From: an uncultured Clostridia bacterium
GTDB lineage: Bacteria; Bacillota; Clostridia; Christensenellales; Aristaeellaceae
Assembly: GCA_946411525.1 (NCBI GenBank)
Contig: CAMKEI010000002.1
Span: forward strand, 45,517 to 109,516
Reading direction: 5' to 3'
Length of the DNA stretch: 64,000 nucleotides
Under the pieces are notes generated by a model. That model saw only the letters and a list, made by a program, of their open reading frames with translations. It was not told the origin of the DNA and searched no databases. Shown here piece by piece: positions 34,590 to 43,472 of the stretch (position 1 is its first letter; every line of letters begins with the position of its first letter). Position numbers and translations under genes: made by a program.

Positions 34590-34609
34590 CGATTCTTCCT
34601 CCTTCATGA

Positions 34610-35179
34610 TCAGTAATACATATCAAATCCGTTTTCCAGCCGGTCCGCGTAGGTCTTTCCGGCCTCGTACAGCGCCGGCAGGATATAGTCCCTGTTGTAC
34701 CGCACCACGGGGATCCGGTCATAGGCGCGCATGCCCATATGGGTGAGGCCTCTTTCCAGCTGCGTCAGGCACTCCAGGGTGCCCCGCCCGGTACCGCCGG
34801 CGCAGGCCACCAGCACGCAGCGTTTTTCCGCCAGGACATGGTTGCGGACCGCGTCGCACCGGCGGAGCCTGTCGAAGAACGCCTTGAAGCATTCCGTCAT
34901 GTCCGACCAGTAGACCGCGCTGATCCAGACGATCCCGTCCGCTTCCCTCAGTGCCCGGTATACTTCCTCAAAATCGTCTTTGATCACGCAGGTGCCGTTG
35001 GACCGGCAGGTTCCCCAGCCGTTGCCGCAGGCCCGGCAGTGTTCGATCTTTTTCCGATTCAGGTGGATTTCCTCAACCTGAACGCCCGCGTCCGCCAGTC
35101 CCCGCGCGATCTGCTCCCTGGCCGACGCCGTCAGTCCGTCCGTGTTGGGGCTGGACCAGATAACCGCCGCTTTTTTCAT
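34610..35179 (-). CDS. NADPH-dependent FMN reductase / flavodoxin-fold protein
   Basis: 189 residues from the ATG at 35179 (GGAGG upstream). The phosphate loop SSPNTDGLTA binds FMN. A CRACGNGWGTCRSNGTCVIKDD segment carries several cysteines as in iron-sulphur-flavoprotein-like reductases, followed by ADGIVWISAVYWSDMTECFKAFFDRL. It probably reduces quinones or supplies reduced FMN to the nitroreductase encoded next. Third gene of the operon. Confidence 0.9.
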   Translation of the reverse strand: MKKAAVIWSSPNTDGLTASAREQIARGLADAGVQVEEIHLNRKKIEHCRACGNGWGTCRSNGTCVIKDDFEEVYRALREADGIVWISAVYWSDMTECFKAFFDRLRRCDAVRNHVLAEKRCVLVACAGGTGRGTLECLTQLERGLTHMGMRAYDRIPVVRYNRDYILPALYEAGKTYADRLENGFDMYY

Positions 35180-35198
35180 GTTCAGTTCCTCCGTTCCT

Positions 35199-37805
35199 TT
35201 ACAGCTCGATTTCCGCGGCAACCCGCTCGTCCAGGCAGGAGCCGCCGGCGTATACCAGGTATTTTCCGGGTTCCACAACCTTTTTCCCGGCCTTTTCCAT
35301 ATAGATCTCCAGATCGCAGGGGTTCACGGTAAAGACCGCTTCCCCGCTTTCCCCGGGCGCGAGGCTGTGCAGCCGCTCAAAGCCGATGAGCCGGCGCAGC
35401 GGGTGTACCGTTTCAGCGGGCGATACGCGTCTGATGTACAGCTGGGCCACCTCGTCGCCGGTTACGGCGCCGGTGTTCGTCACCTTCACGGAAACCCGCA
35501 GGCCGCCGTCCCGCTTTTCGACCCGCAGCCCGCTGTAGCCGAAGGCGGTATAGCTCAGGCCGTAACCGAAGGGATACAGTACCGGCCTGTCAAAGTACCG
35601 GTAGGTCCGGGGATGGCTGATCAGGTCGTAATCCTCCATCGGCGGCAGGTCCGCGTCGCTTCTGTACCAGGTCATCGGGAGACGTCCGGCGGGGTTCGCT
35701 TCCCCGAAGATGGCGGCGGCCAGGCCGTTGCCCAGGTCCTGGGAACCTGTCGCGTTCAGCAGGATGGCCGGCACGTGCTCCTGCATCCAGTTGACGGCGT
35801 AGGGATAGTTCGTGATCAGGACGACCGCGACGTTCGGGTTTACTCCGTACACCGCCTCCAGCAGTTTCTGCTGCATCGGGATCATCTCAATCGTGCTCCG
35901 GTCCACCTCTTCCTTGGCGTTCATGACCGGGTTGCAGCCCAGGGCCACGATGACTTTTTTCGCTTTCTTTGCCAGTTCCTTCGCGCGTTCGACGCCGTCG
36001 GAGACGATCTCCACCGTGAGTGCCGTCGCTTCCTTTTCGGAACCGGCCCAGGCTTCAGGGACATTGCCGCCTTCCTTGGTATTGCTTTCGGGCCGGCGCC
36101 GGATCAGTGGATCAGTCTTCAGCTTTCCGTCTTCCAGGTATACGTTCCGGTTGCCGAAGCAGTAGAGCTTCACGTCGCACGCCTCGTCGTTCCAGTATTC
36201 GGTCAGTTCCACGCAGTTCGCGTTCCGCGGCTGCGGCGTACGGACCGCGTCCGCCTTGCCGATCGTGAAGTTTTCCATGACCATGAATGTGAAGGGCTCG
36301 TCGGAGGCCAGGCTGATTTTTCCGTCCGGTCCCACCGTCGCGTACTTCCGGAAACCGGGGGCGTAGAGGAAATTGCTGCCGCAGCCCCAGTTCAGCTGCT
36401 CAAACACCACGGCGTCTTCCGCCCTGTCCGTCAGCACCAGTTCCGCCGGGCCGGGATCCGGCATTCCCCACGGAATCCGGGCCGGACGGCTGGCACCGAT
36501 ATACCTGTCCCCGACCCTGAAGCGGAACAGGGTCTGCCCGCTCTCGTAGGGGATTGCCCGGTGCATCTTCTTTTCCAGGCCGGCCTTCAGCGTCACTTTG
36601 TACGTCGGCTTTCCGGCGTACCAGTCCATGTACCAGCTGTTTCCCACAAAGCCGATCAGGGCAACGTCGTCATCCCCGGCGAAGGGCAGGAAGCCGTTTT
36701 CGTTCTTCAGCAGGACATTGGACGCCTTGCTCATTTCCAGGGAGATCCGTTTTGCCTCATCCGTTCCCACGTCCGCCATGTCCAGTTCGGCATAGGGATC
36801 TTCCGGATCGAAGGCGCCCTGGCGGATCAGCTCCGTAACCGTGCAGACAATGGATTTGTCCATCTCTTCTTCCGTGATCAGGCCGCGCTCATAGGCTTCC
36901 TTCGCCGCCTTGACGACTTCAAAGGGATTGTCCAGCATCGCGTCCACGCCGGCCTTCACGCCCTCGGCCAGGGTTTCTGCATGGGATTCGAAATAGTGGT
37001 GGAAATTTACGGTCTGCAGGAAATCGCCGCCGTCCGTCATGGCGTACCGGATTCCCCACTGATCCTTCAGGATATCCTGAACCTCGTGGTTCAGCATGGC
37101 GGGCAGGTGGTTGATCTCGTTATAGGAGGTCATGACGCCTTCCGCGTGGCCTTCCTGCGCGCAGTAACGGAAAGACTCCAGTTCGTAGTCGTATTTGACC
37201 TTGTCGCTGATGTCAAAGCTGTCGTACCCGCGCCGGTATTCCTGGTTGTTGGCGTAGAAATGCTTCAGCACCGCAGCGGTCCGGACGCGGTCGCCCCGGG
37301 CGCCGGGCGCCAGGGGCGTGCCGTCGTAATTGTGTTCGTCCTGCATACCGGTGATGTAGGCGGAGGCCATCTTGCCGGTCAGGTACGGATCCTCGCCGTA
37401 GCCTTCCTCGTTCCGGCCCCAGCGGGGATCGCGGCACAGATCGACGGTGGGCGCCAGGCGGCCGTGGCCGCCCTTGCCGACTGCGTTCCCGAAGGCCCGG
37501 GATTCCTTCCCGGTCACGTCGCCGGCCCTGCGGATCAGGTCCCGGTCAAAGGTCGCGGCCATACCGATCGGCTGGGTAAAGGAAGTCGTCGGCGTCGGCG
37601 GGAACATTTCTCCCTGGCCTGCCCGGGCCTGGACGCCGTGGGCGCCTTCCCCGCCGCAGGTGGAGGCGACGATCCCCAGACGGTCGTTCCGGACCCGCAG
37701 GGAAAACCAGCTGAACTTTTCCTCAACCGTCAGTTGGGAAACGAGCCATTTCGCGCGCGCTTCGTTCGAAAGGCCTGTGTCATATAAAGGCGTATTCCTG
37801 TCCAT
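35199..37805 (-). CDS. Glycoside hydrolase family 3 (beta-glucosidase/xylosidase)
   Basis: 868 residues from the ATG at 37805; an ATG at 37820 has no spacing for its site. The N-terminal barrel includes STCGGEGAHGVQ and the nucleophile region RYAMTDGGD. The second domain is split by an insertion of about 150 residues (roughly residues 420-580) before the fold resumes with VIVALGCNP. A fibronectin-III-like domain ends the protein (GEVAQLYIR...). No signal peptide: cytoplasmic action on imported disaccharides or short oligosaccharides. Second gene of the operon, 27 bases from the AKR gene. Confidence 0.94.
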   Translation of the reverse strand: MDRNTPLYDTGLSNEARAKWLVSQLTVEEKFSWFSLRVRNDRLGIVASTCGGEGAHGVQARAGQGEMFPPTPTTSFTQPIGMAATFDRDLIRRAGDVTGKESRAFGNAVGKGGHGRLAPTVDLCRDPRWGRNEEGYGEDPYLTGKMASAYITGMQDEHNYDGTPLAPGARGDRVRTAAVLKHFYANNQEYRRGYDSFDISDKVKYDYELESFRYCAQEGHAEGVMTSYNEINHLPAMLNHEVQDILKDQWGIRYAMTDGGDFLQTVNFHHYFESHAETLAEGVKAGVDAMLDNPFEVVKAAKEAYERGLITEEEMDKSIVCTVTELIRQGAFDPEDPYAELDMADVGTDEAKRISLEMSKASNVLLKNENGFLPFAGDDDVALIGFVGNSWYMDWYAGKPTYKVTLKAGLEKKMHRAIPYESGQTLFRFRVGDRYIGASRPARIPWGMPDPGPAELVLTDRAEDAVVFEQLNWGCGSNFLYAPGFRKYATVGPDGKISLASDEPFTFMVMENFTIGKADAVRTPQPRNANCVELTEYWNDEACDVKLYCFGNRNVYLEDGKLKTDPLIRRRPESNTKEGGNVPEAWAGSEKEATALTVEIVSDGVERAKELAKKAKKVIVALGCNPVMNAKEEVDRSTIEMIPMQQKLLEAVYGVNPNVAVVLITNYPYAVNWMQEHVPAILLNATGSQDLGNGLAAAIFGEANPAGRLPMTWYRSDADLPPMEDYDLISHPRTYRYFDRPVLYPFGYGLSYTAFGYSGLRVEKRDGGLRVSVKVTNTGAVTGDEVAQLYIRRVSPAETVHPLRRLIGFERLHSLAPGESGEAVFTVNPCDLEIYMEKAGKKVVEPGKYLVYAGGSCLDERVAAEIEL

Positions 37806-37832
37806 ATACCGTTCTCTCATCCTTTTCTGTTC

Positions 37833-38957
37833 TTAAGCGTCCAGCTTGCCGGCCGCGTCCTTCAGCAGGTCGATGATCGGCAGATGCTGCGGGCAGACGC
37901 TCTCGCACTGGCCGCAGCCGATGCAGTCGGCGGCCCGCCCGTGACCCTGGCCGATTATGCCGCCGTAGAAGGCTTTGGGACGGAACACGTCCCCGTACAG
38001 GTTCATGGTGTTCACCGCGCGGAACACGTCCGGAATTGAAATGTTCATCGGACAGCCGGGCGTACAGTAACGGCAGGAGGTACAGCCGATCTGCGGCACG
38101 TTCAGCATGATGCTTCTGACCCTGTCGACAAGTTCCCGCTCTTCGCCGGTCAGCGGCTCAAAGCCTGTGAACGTTCCGATGTTGTCCCTGACCTGCTCCT
38201 CGGTGCTCATGCCGGAGAGGATTGTCATGACTCCCGGCAGGGAACCGACAAAGCGAAGCGCCCAGGACGCGACGGAAGCCTCCGGCCGGGCCGCTTTGTA
38301 CATCGCTTCCAGTTCCGGCGTCAGGCTGGCCAGCGTGCCGCCCTTGACCGGTTCCATGATAATCATGGGGATGTTTCTGGCATGCAGGATTTCGTACAGT
38401 TCGCCGGAACGGACCACCGGGTTCTTCCAGTCTGCGTAGTTCAGCTGGATCTGGACGAATTCCACCTCCGGATGCCTGTCCAGCACCTGCGTCAGGTAAG
38501 CCGGGCTCCCGTGGAAGGAAAAGCCGAAATGGCGGATCTTTCCTTCCGCCTTTTTCTGCAGGCCCCAGCTGAAGCAGTCCAGCCGTTCATAGGTATCCCC
38601 GTTTCCGCCGTCCTCGATGGAGTGAAGCAGGTAGAAGTCGAAATAGTCCACGCCGCAGCGCTCCAGCTGCTCGTTGAAGATCCGGTCCCTGTCTGCCGGC
38701 TCTTTCAGGCACCAGGCGGGAAGCTTCGTCGCCAGCATGAAGCTGTCCCTCGGCCAGCGCTTTACCAGGGCTTCCCGGATGGCTTTCTCGGAATTGCCGC
38801 CGTGATAAACGTAGGCGGTGTCAAAGTAATTCATGCCTGCCTGCATATAGGTATCCACCATACGGCTCACATGGGCGATGTCGATTTTACCGTCCTTTTC
38901 GGGCAGCCGCATCAGGCCGAAACCCAGTTTCGGCATCGTGTTCAGTTCAATGCTCAT
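37833..38957 (-). CDS. Aldo/keto reductase with C-terminal 4Fe-4S domain
   Basis: 374 residues. The AKR barrel (residues 1-280) shows GFGLMRLP, YFDTAYVYHGG with the catalytic Asp/Tyr, and ATKLP with the Lys. The tail carries two cysteine clusters, CTSCRYCTPGCP and CIGCGQCESVCP, which should bind [4Fe-4S] clusters. This class of ferredoxin-type AKR reduces sugar or aldehyde carbonyls in anaerobes. First gene of the five-gene operon, behind a MerR-type promoter. Confidence 0.95.
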   Translation of the reverse strand: MSIELNTMPKLGFGLMRLPEKDGKIDIAHVSRMVDTYMQAGMNYFDTAYVYHGGNSEKAIREALVKRWPRDSFMLATKLPAWCLKEPADRDRIFNEQLERCGVDYFDFYLLHSIEDGGNGDTYERLDCFSWGLQKKAEGKIRHFGFSFHGSPAYLTQVLDRHPEVEFVQIQLNYADWKNPVVRSGELYEILHARNIPMIIMEPVKGGTLASLTPELEAMYKAARPEASVASWALRFVGSLPGVMTILSGMSTEEQVRDNIGTFTGFEPLTGEERELVDRVRSIMLNVPQIGCTSCRYCTPGCPMNISIPDVFRAVNTMNLYGDVFRPKAFYGGIIGQGHGRAADCIGCGQCESVCPQHLPIIDLLKDAAGKLDA

Positions 38958-39005
38958 GGAAAACCTCCCTGATGTCAGATTCTGTTCAGTTGCTTCGTAT
39001 CTGTT

Positions 39006-39036
39006 ATCTTAAACCTTAGAGTTAACTTCAGGTCAA
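39006..39036 (-). promoter_or_regulatory. MerR-type promoter with 19-bp spacer
   Basis: On the minus strand TTGACC (39036-39031) and TAAGAT (39011-39006) are 19 bases apart. The spacer contains AAGTTAACTCTAAG with a palindromic AGTTAACT core, close to SoxR/AdhR-type operators and nearly identical to the core at 4996-5009. It starts the AKR-GH3-FMN reductase-nitroreductase-GH43 operon. Confidence 0.72.
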
Positions 39037-39092
39037 GATCAAAAAAGCGGTCCCGCCGGCAGGAACTGCCGGTCATAGCGGATGAAACCCTC

Positions 39093-39121
39093 TCAACAAA
39101 AAGGGATTGATATGGTATAGT
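39093..39121 (+). promoter_or_regulatory. Extended -10 promoter
   Basis: TCAACA (39093-39098) and TATAGT (39116-39121) are 17 bases apart, and TGG precedes the -10. It would transcribe the interrupted small ORF and the Nudix gene. Confidence 0.45.
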
Positions 39122-39184
39122 GTGATGGATGACCTTAAACCCTGAAGTGAACCGTCGCAATCGCATTTATCGGAGATGAGAACC

Positions 39185-39415
39185 GTGGAATGGGAAATCG
39201 GACTGATTGAACGGATTCAGAAAAAACCGTTTACCCGAAAGTTTTCCCGTTCTTTGAAATAACCGGGAGAAAGAACTGACAGGCTGGCGTTCACGGATCC
39301 CGCAACGGCAATCAGGAAGAACCGCGCCGTGAAGGGTACGCCGTACAACAACATGATGTTTGAGCGGGAGGCGCGGGTCCTGGAACTGCTGCAGGCGGAA
39401 GGATATCTGGACTGA
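39185..39415 (+). pseudogene. Small ORF interrupted by one in-frame stop
   Basis: A GTG start (39185) with GGAG upstream opens a frame of 25 codons ending in TAA (39260-39262). The same frame continues for 50 codons to TGA (39413-39415) with normal-looking residues (DPATAIRKNRAVKGTPYNNMM, in part). The intact product would be about 76 residues. It may be a decayed gene or a remnant of a longer one; no family recognised. It accounts for most of the gap between the AKR promoter and the Nudix gene. Confidence 0.5.
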
Positions 39416-39432
39416 GGAGGGATGGTCAGGAT

Positions 39433-39954
39433 ATGAAAGAGATCGAGATACTCGGAGCGAACCGTTTTGAAACCTTTACAAAAACAAGGGCCGGCAGCCG
39501 GGCAGTCATTGTGCGGGACGGGGAAATCCTGCTGACTTATGAAACACGGTCAGGCTGGTGGCTTGTTCCCGGCGGCGGAACGGAAGGGAACGAGACGCCG
39601 GAGGATTGCTGTATCCGGGAAGCGGAAGAGGAAACGGGCCTGATCGTCAGACCGCTGCGGCAGTTTCTGACACTGTATGAATACTACGAGGAATACCGTT
39701 ATATCAGCCATTATTTCGTCTGTGAGGTGACCGGCAGCGGGCAGATGCGCCTGACGGACGCGGAAGTGCGCCGCGGCGTTGAACCGCGCTGGCTGCCGCT
39801 TCAGGAGGCGGTTGATATCTTTTCCCGCCATCAGTCCTACGCGGACGTCAGCGAGGAAAAACGCGGATCATACCTGCGGGAATACACAGCCCTTCAGGAG
39901 TATCTGAAAACCAAAGCGGCGGATACGCAAGTGACTGAAGAGGAACAGATATGA
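39433..39954 (+). CDS. Nudix hydrolase
   Basis: 173 residues. The Nudix box matches GX5EX7REUXEEXGU exactly (G-GTEGN-E, then REAEEETGL, around residues 53-75). The enzyme hydrolyses a nucleoside diphosphate linked to another group, in a Mg2+-dependent manner; substrate unknown. GAGGAGGG lies ahead of the ATG. First gene of the accessory plus-strand run. Confidence 0.93.
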   Translation: MKEIEILGANRFETFTKTRAGSRAVIVRDGEILLTYETRSGWWLVPGGGTEGNETPEDCCIREAEEETGLIVRPLRQFLTLYEYYEEYRYISHYFVCEVTGSGQMRLTDAEVRRGVEPRWLPLQEAVDIFSRHQSYADVSEEKRGSYLREYTALQEYLKTKAADTQVTEEEQI

Positions 39955-39969
39955 AAGGAGCGACAGTTT

Positions 39970-40593
39970 ATGAAGAAAACAATTACCATCCTGACGCTGG
40001 TGTGCCTGATCCTGTCGGCCGCCGCGCTTTCCCGCGCGGAAGACAGCAAGTTTGTCACCGTTCGGGAGTGGCTTGACGCGAAGGGCGAGTGCGGCGACTG
40101 CATGCTGCTTCTGAAGGTGAAAACAGTCCTGAACCCCGTCCTGGCGGTCGCGGAAGACGAGACCGGAACGGTCAATCTGTTCTCCGGGAACGGGGAAGAC
40201 AGCATGATTGTCAACTTCATGGGCGACGAAGGCCTGACCGGGGGAAGCATCCTGGTGATTGTCAACCCGAGGTGGAATGAATTTGAAGGCACGGTCGAGA
40301 TGGCGGACTGGACGGTCCTGCGGATGCTTCCGTCCGGGGAAGAAGCCGTCGAAGGGAGTATCCGGACATACAGCGAGGCCGCTGACGGAACCTGGAACTG
40401 TGACGGATATACATACAGGTACCGTTTTGAGATCAGCGGAAGAATGCCGGGCGCGGCCGCGAATTCCACGTTTGTGTTTCTGAGCAATCTGCCGGGAATC
40501 TCTTTTGAACAGGCATACAAGGCTTCGGGAATCAGCAGCGATTCGGCGGATTATTTCTCCGCTGAGGACGCCGTACTGGTGGATATGTACTGA
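39970..40593 (+). CDS. Secreted hypothetical protein, OB-like
   Basis: 207 residues beginning with a classical signal peptide (KK, then ITILTLVCLILSAAALS, cleavage after SRA). The mature part has a strand-rich start with CGDC, then TVNLFSGNGEDSMIVNF and a GSILVIVNP strand, a pattern that recalls OB-fold domains, but this is weak. Function unknown. AAAGGAG precedes the ATG, 15 bases after the Nudix gene. Confidence 0.75.
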   Translation: MKKTITILTLVCLILSAAALSRAEDSKFVTVREWLDAKGECGDCMLLLKVKTVLNPVLAVAEDETGTVNLFSGNGEDSMIVNFMGDEGLTGGSILVIVNPRWNEFEGTVEMADWTVLRMLPSGEEAVEGSIRTYSEAADGTWNCDGYTYRYRFEISGRMPGAAANSTFVFLSNLPGISFEQAYKASGISSDSADYFSAEDAVLVDMY

Positions 40594-40632
40594 CGGAAGC
40601 GTACAATGTGTCATCCCGGGGGAGGAAAAGCC

Positions 40633-41124
40633 ATGCGCGTGGAAAAAGCGGGAATCGCGGATATCGGCGAACTGACGGAACTCAGGCTGGAGTATCTGGC
40701 GGAGGATCACGGTTCGCTCGAAGATACCGACGCGGAAAGGATCCGGAACGCTCTGCCGGGCTATTTCCGGGATCATCTGAACAGGGACCTGTTCGCCTAT
40801 GTGATCCGCGAAGAGGGGACGATCGTCTCCTGCGCTTTTCTGCTGATCGTCATGAAACCCATGAGCCCCGCGTTTATCAACGGGAAAACAGCGGCTGTGC
40901 TGAATGTTTTCACACGTCCGTCCTGCCGGCGCAGAGGGTACGCAAAGACGGTCATGGACGCCCTGATGGCCGACGCAGGAGAGAAGGATGTCGCGGTTGT
41001 CGAACTGAAAGCCACGGAAGACGGTTACGCTTTATACCGGTCCGCGGGTTTTGCGGACGATCGTTCGAAATACCACCTGATGAAGTGGAAACCGCAGCCG
41101 GAATCCGGACGGGGAACCGGCTGA
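40633..41124 (+). CDS. GNAT family N-acetyltransferase
   Basis: 163 residues from the ATG at 40633 (GGGGGAGG upstream). The acetyl-CoA loop is RPSCRRRGYAKTVMDALM, preceded by AAVLNVFT and followed by ELKATEDGYALYRSAGF, the usual GNAT C-terminal helix. Substrate unknown. Part of a cluster of short acetyltransferases in this region. Confidence 0.9.
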   Translation: MRVEKAGIADIGELTELRLEYLAEDHGSLEDTDAERIRNALPGYFRDHLNRDLFAYVIREEGTIVSCAFLLIVMKPMSPAFINGKTAAVLNVFTRPSCRRRGYAKTVMDALMADAGEKDVAVVELKATEDGYALYRSAGFADDRSKYHLMKWKPQPESGRGTG

Positions 41125-41162
41125 CCGTTTCCGGGACATGTTATAAAAAGGATGTATTGAGG

Positions 41163-42080
41163 ATGAACATCAGGACAAAACAGTTTCATATTCTGACGGA
41201 TATCGGGCTTGTGTGGAAGCTAATGACGGACGTATACAATCATGAGGAATCAAACGGACCGGCGGCGCCCTTTTTCGAATACGCGATCATCAGTTCCTGG
41301 ATCGACAGGGATTACCTGAGACTGAACCGTTTCTGGCTGGACGGCGACGTTCCCGTGGGGTTTGTGTTTTATGAGCAGCCGGTCACGTCGACCTGGTTTG
41401 TTCTTCGCCCGGGATATGAATTTCTTGCGGAGGAGATGATCGAATACGCTGAAACGGCGTATCCGAAGTTTGACGAGCCGCGGGAACTGAATCTGACGAG
41501 CGGCCAGACGGCGCTGATCGAAGCGGCCGGGAGACGCGGCTATCATGTGGAATATGAGGAAGCGGATCACTATTTTGATTTCCGGAAGGGAAAACTCGAC
41601 TATCCGCTTCCGGAAGGCTATCATTTTGTGAATGCCCGGACTTCGGACCCGCTGAAGAGCGCCCGGTGCCTTTGGAACGGGTTCAACAGCGAGGAAATGG
41701 GCGAGTTTGTCAACTGGGAGATCCCGACGAAAAACGGGGGTCTCAGTCCCCACGAACTGTATCAGAACGTCCTGTGCGCCTCGATTTCACCGTCCCCGCA
41801 CGCGACGTACGATTATACGGTCATCATTGCCGATGAAAACGAGGAATACGTCTGTTTTTCGGGCATGTGGTGGGTTCCGGAAAACCGGCTGGCCTATATG
41901 GAGCCGCTCTGTACCGTTCCCGCCCATCAGCACAAAGGGCTTGCCGCGGCGGCGCTTTCCAGGCATGACCGGGTGATGCGCGCGCTCGGCGCCGAGGTGA
42001 TGACAGGAGGCGGCAATGCGTTTTACAGAAAAATCGGTTATCAGGGCACACACGTGACGCTCCATATGAAGAAGGCGTGA
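41163..42080 (+). CDS. Two-lobed GNAT acetyltransferase
   Basis: 305 residues. The C-terminal GNAT lobe (about 155-305) has a good core (LAYMEPLCTVPAHQHKGLAAAALSRHDRVMRALGA, then NAFYRKIGY). The N-terminal lobe (1-150) looks like a degenerate GNAT half without a clear CoA loop, giving the tandem layout seen in several antibiotic or mycothiol-type acetyltransferases. Start at the ATG at 41163; a longer frame to 40608 overlaps the previous gene out of phase. Confidence 0.87.
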   Translation: MNIRTKQFHILTDIGLVWKLMTDVYNHEESNGPAAPFFEYAIISSWIDRDYLRLNRFWLDGDVPVGFVFYEQPVTSTWFVLRPGYEFLAEEMIEYAETAYPKFDEPRELNLTSGQTALIEAAGRRGYHVEYEEADHYFDFRKGKLDYPLPEGYHFVNARTSDPLKSARCLWNGFNSEEMGEFVNWEIPTKNGGLSPHELYQNVLCASISPSPHATYDYTVIIADENEEYVCFSGMWWVPENRLAYMEPLCTVPAHQHKGLAAAALSRHDRVMRALGAEVMTGGGNAFYRKIGYQGTHVTLHMKKA

Positions 42081-42165
42081 CGAAGCGGCGGGATGATCCG
42101 GGAGTGAAGACCGGGGCGGGCCGGCACGCCGCAAAGACGAAGGTTATAGTTCATGGAGGCTGTGG

Positions 42166-42660
42166 ATGAAAAACGGAATCATTGTAAGAAGAGCGGAAAA
42201 AGAGGACGTCAGGCAGATCGCCGAGATCCTTGTGGAAGACTGGCAAAAGGCATACCGCGGAATCATGGACAGCGAATTCCTGGATTCCATGAGCGCGGAC
42301 CAGCGGTATGAGATCGAAATCAGAAGATATCAGAAGTATATCGTTGCGGCTGACGGCGATGAGATCCTGGGATACGCGTGGCTGGAGGCGTCGGAGGAGG
42401 AACCGGCGGACTGCGAAGTGATTGCCCTGTATGTCAGGTATGAAAAAAGGAACAGCGGCATCGGAAAACTCCTGATGCAGCATGCCGTAGAATATTTCCG
42501 GGAATCCGGAAAGAAAAAAATGATCATATGGTGCCTGAAGGAGAATGATGAATCAAGGAAATTCTATGAGAAAACCGGCGGGGCAGCGTTCCGGACCGGT
42601 ACCCATAACTGGGGAGGAAAGGATTACGAAATGATTTCCTATCTGTACGACATCGGATAA
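42166..42660 (+). CDS. GNAT family N-acetyltransferase
   Basis: 164 residues, GGAGG ahead of the ATG. The pattern VRRAEKEDVRQIAEI, VIALYVRYEKRNSGIGKLLMQHAV and DESRKFYEKTGG is a textbook GNAT layout. Its start is of the YvbK/PhnO or general amine acetyltransferase kind. Substrate unknown. Monocistronic-looking, 85 bases after the previous gene. Confidence 0.92.
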   Translation: MKNGIIVRRAEKEDVRQIAEILVEDWQKAYRGIMDSEFLDSMSADQRYEIEIRRYQKYIVAADGDEILGYAWLEASEEEPADCEVIALYVRYEKRNSGIGKLLMQHAVEYFRESGKKKMIIWCLKENDESRKFYEKTGGAAFRTGTHNWGGKDYEMISYLYDIG

Positions 42661-42767
42661 GGATGCTGACCCGGGCCGCCTTTTTCTCTGCGTCACGGTA
42701 TCGCGGCGGAACAGAACGGCCGCGGAGATCGTCTGATAGTTGAATCAATCAAAAAGGAGAGATGAAC

Positions 42768-43268
42768 ATGAAGAAGTATGCTTGGCTGATGATTCTGACA
42801 GCAATGATTCTTGCGCTGGGATGCGTGGGGGCCGCGCTCGCGGAAATTATACCGCCCTGCGGACCGGGACAGCAGATCGGTTATCCGGCCGTGGTGCTGT
42901 GTGAGGAACTCACATTGCGGGAGAAGCCGAACGCTTCCTCCAAAGCGCTGAAAACCCTGAATTACGGAGACCGGCCGATCGTGGTCGGCGCGGATCAGCC
43001 GGCAGGAGCACAGGAAGAGAACGGATTTGTTTACTGTACGCTCGGCGATTCCGAAGAATCGCCCTGCGGCTGGATTAACGCGGACTACATCGTGATCAAC
43101 CCGGCCTGGTATGTGACCGAAAAGAGTACGGCGGTCTATGCCTGGAATGATACCGCCGCGCCGAAGGTTGCCCTGCTTGACAAGGGCGCGCAGCTTCCCA
43201 TCCTGAAAGAAGAGGGCGACTGGTACGTCATCAGCCTGCGCGGCGCGGTCGGATGGATTCATAAGTGA
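42768..43268 (+). CDS. Secreted SH3-like domain protein
   Basis: 166 residues from the ATG at 42768, 8 bases after AAGGAG (an ATG at 42762 is too close). A signal peptide (KKYAWLMILTAMILALGCVGAALA) precedes two bacterial SH3-like repeats: LCEELTLREKPNASSKALKTLNYGDR and WYVTEKSTAVYAWNDTAAPKVALLDKGAQL. Such domains bind cell-wall peptides. The protein is probably anchored or secreted to the envelope. A strong terminator follows. Confidence 0.87.
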   Translation: MKKYAWLMILTAMILALGCVGAALAEIIPPCGPGQQIGYPAVVLCEELTLREKPNASSKALKTLNYGDRPIVVGADQPAGAQEENGFVYCTLGDSEESPCGWINADYIVINPAWYVTEKSTAVYAWNDTAAPKVALLDKGAQLPILKEEGDWYVISLRGAVGWIHK

Positions 43269-43334
43269 TGTGAACGCGGCGGAGCGGTTCACCGGAGGAA
43301 AGACGGAAGCCGGCTCCCGGCGAAAGACGCATAC

Positions 43335-43374
43335 CCCGCAGAGCTTCATTGTCCGGGCTCTGCGGGCTTTTTTT
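43335..43374 (+). terminator. Terminator, first copy of repeated unit
   Basis: CCCGCAGAGC (43335-43344) pairs with GCTCTGCGGG (43357-43366), loop 12, then seven T. It closes the SH3-protein transcript. Its right half and the following 30 bases are nearly repeated at 45950-45996. Confidence 0.85.
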
Positions 43375-43387
43375 GTCTTTGGGAATA

Positions 43388-43396
43388 TGGTATGAT
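43388..43396 (+). promoter_or_regulatory. Extended -10 promoter, first copy of repeated unit
   Basis: TGGTATGAT directly after the terminator T-run. The same arrangement occurs at 45984-45992. It would transcribe the GNAT gene starting at 43473. Confidence 0.55.
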
Positions 43397-43472
43397 CTGT
43401 TTAAAGGCAACGGCCGGGGCCGGGCTTTTTGCCGGCCTGATTGATTTCCGGAAAGGAGGCTGCCGCATAGCT

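Noticed and set aside
35142..37787. An open frame of 881 codons on the plus strand opposite the GH3 gene
   Set aside because: It mirrors the third-position G/C bias of the true gene, has no family match or ribosome site, and its translation is rich in His/Val/Gly as shadow frames are.
40608..41162. N-terminal extension of the two-lobed GNAT gene
   Set aside because: It overlaps the previous GNAT gene out of frame and reads as a low-complexity Arg/Gly shadow; the ATG at 41163 begins the real domain.
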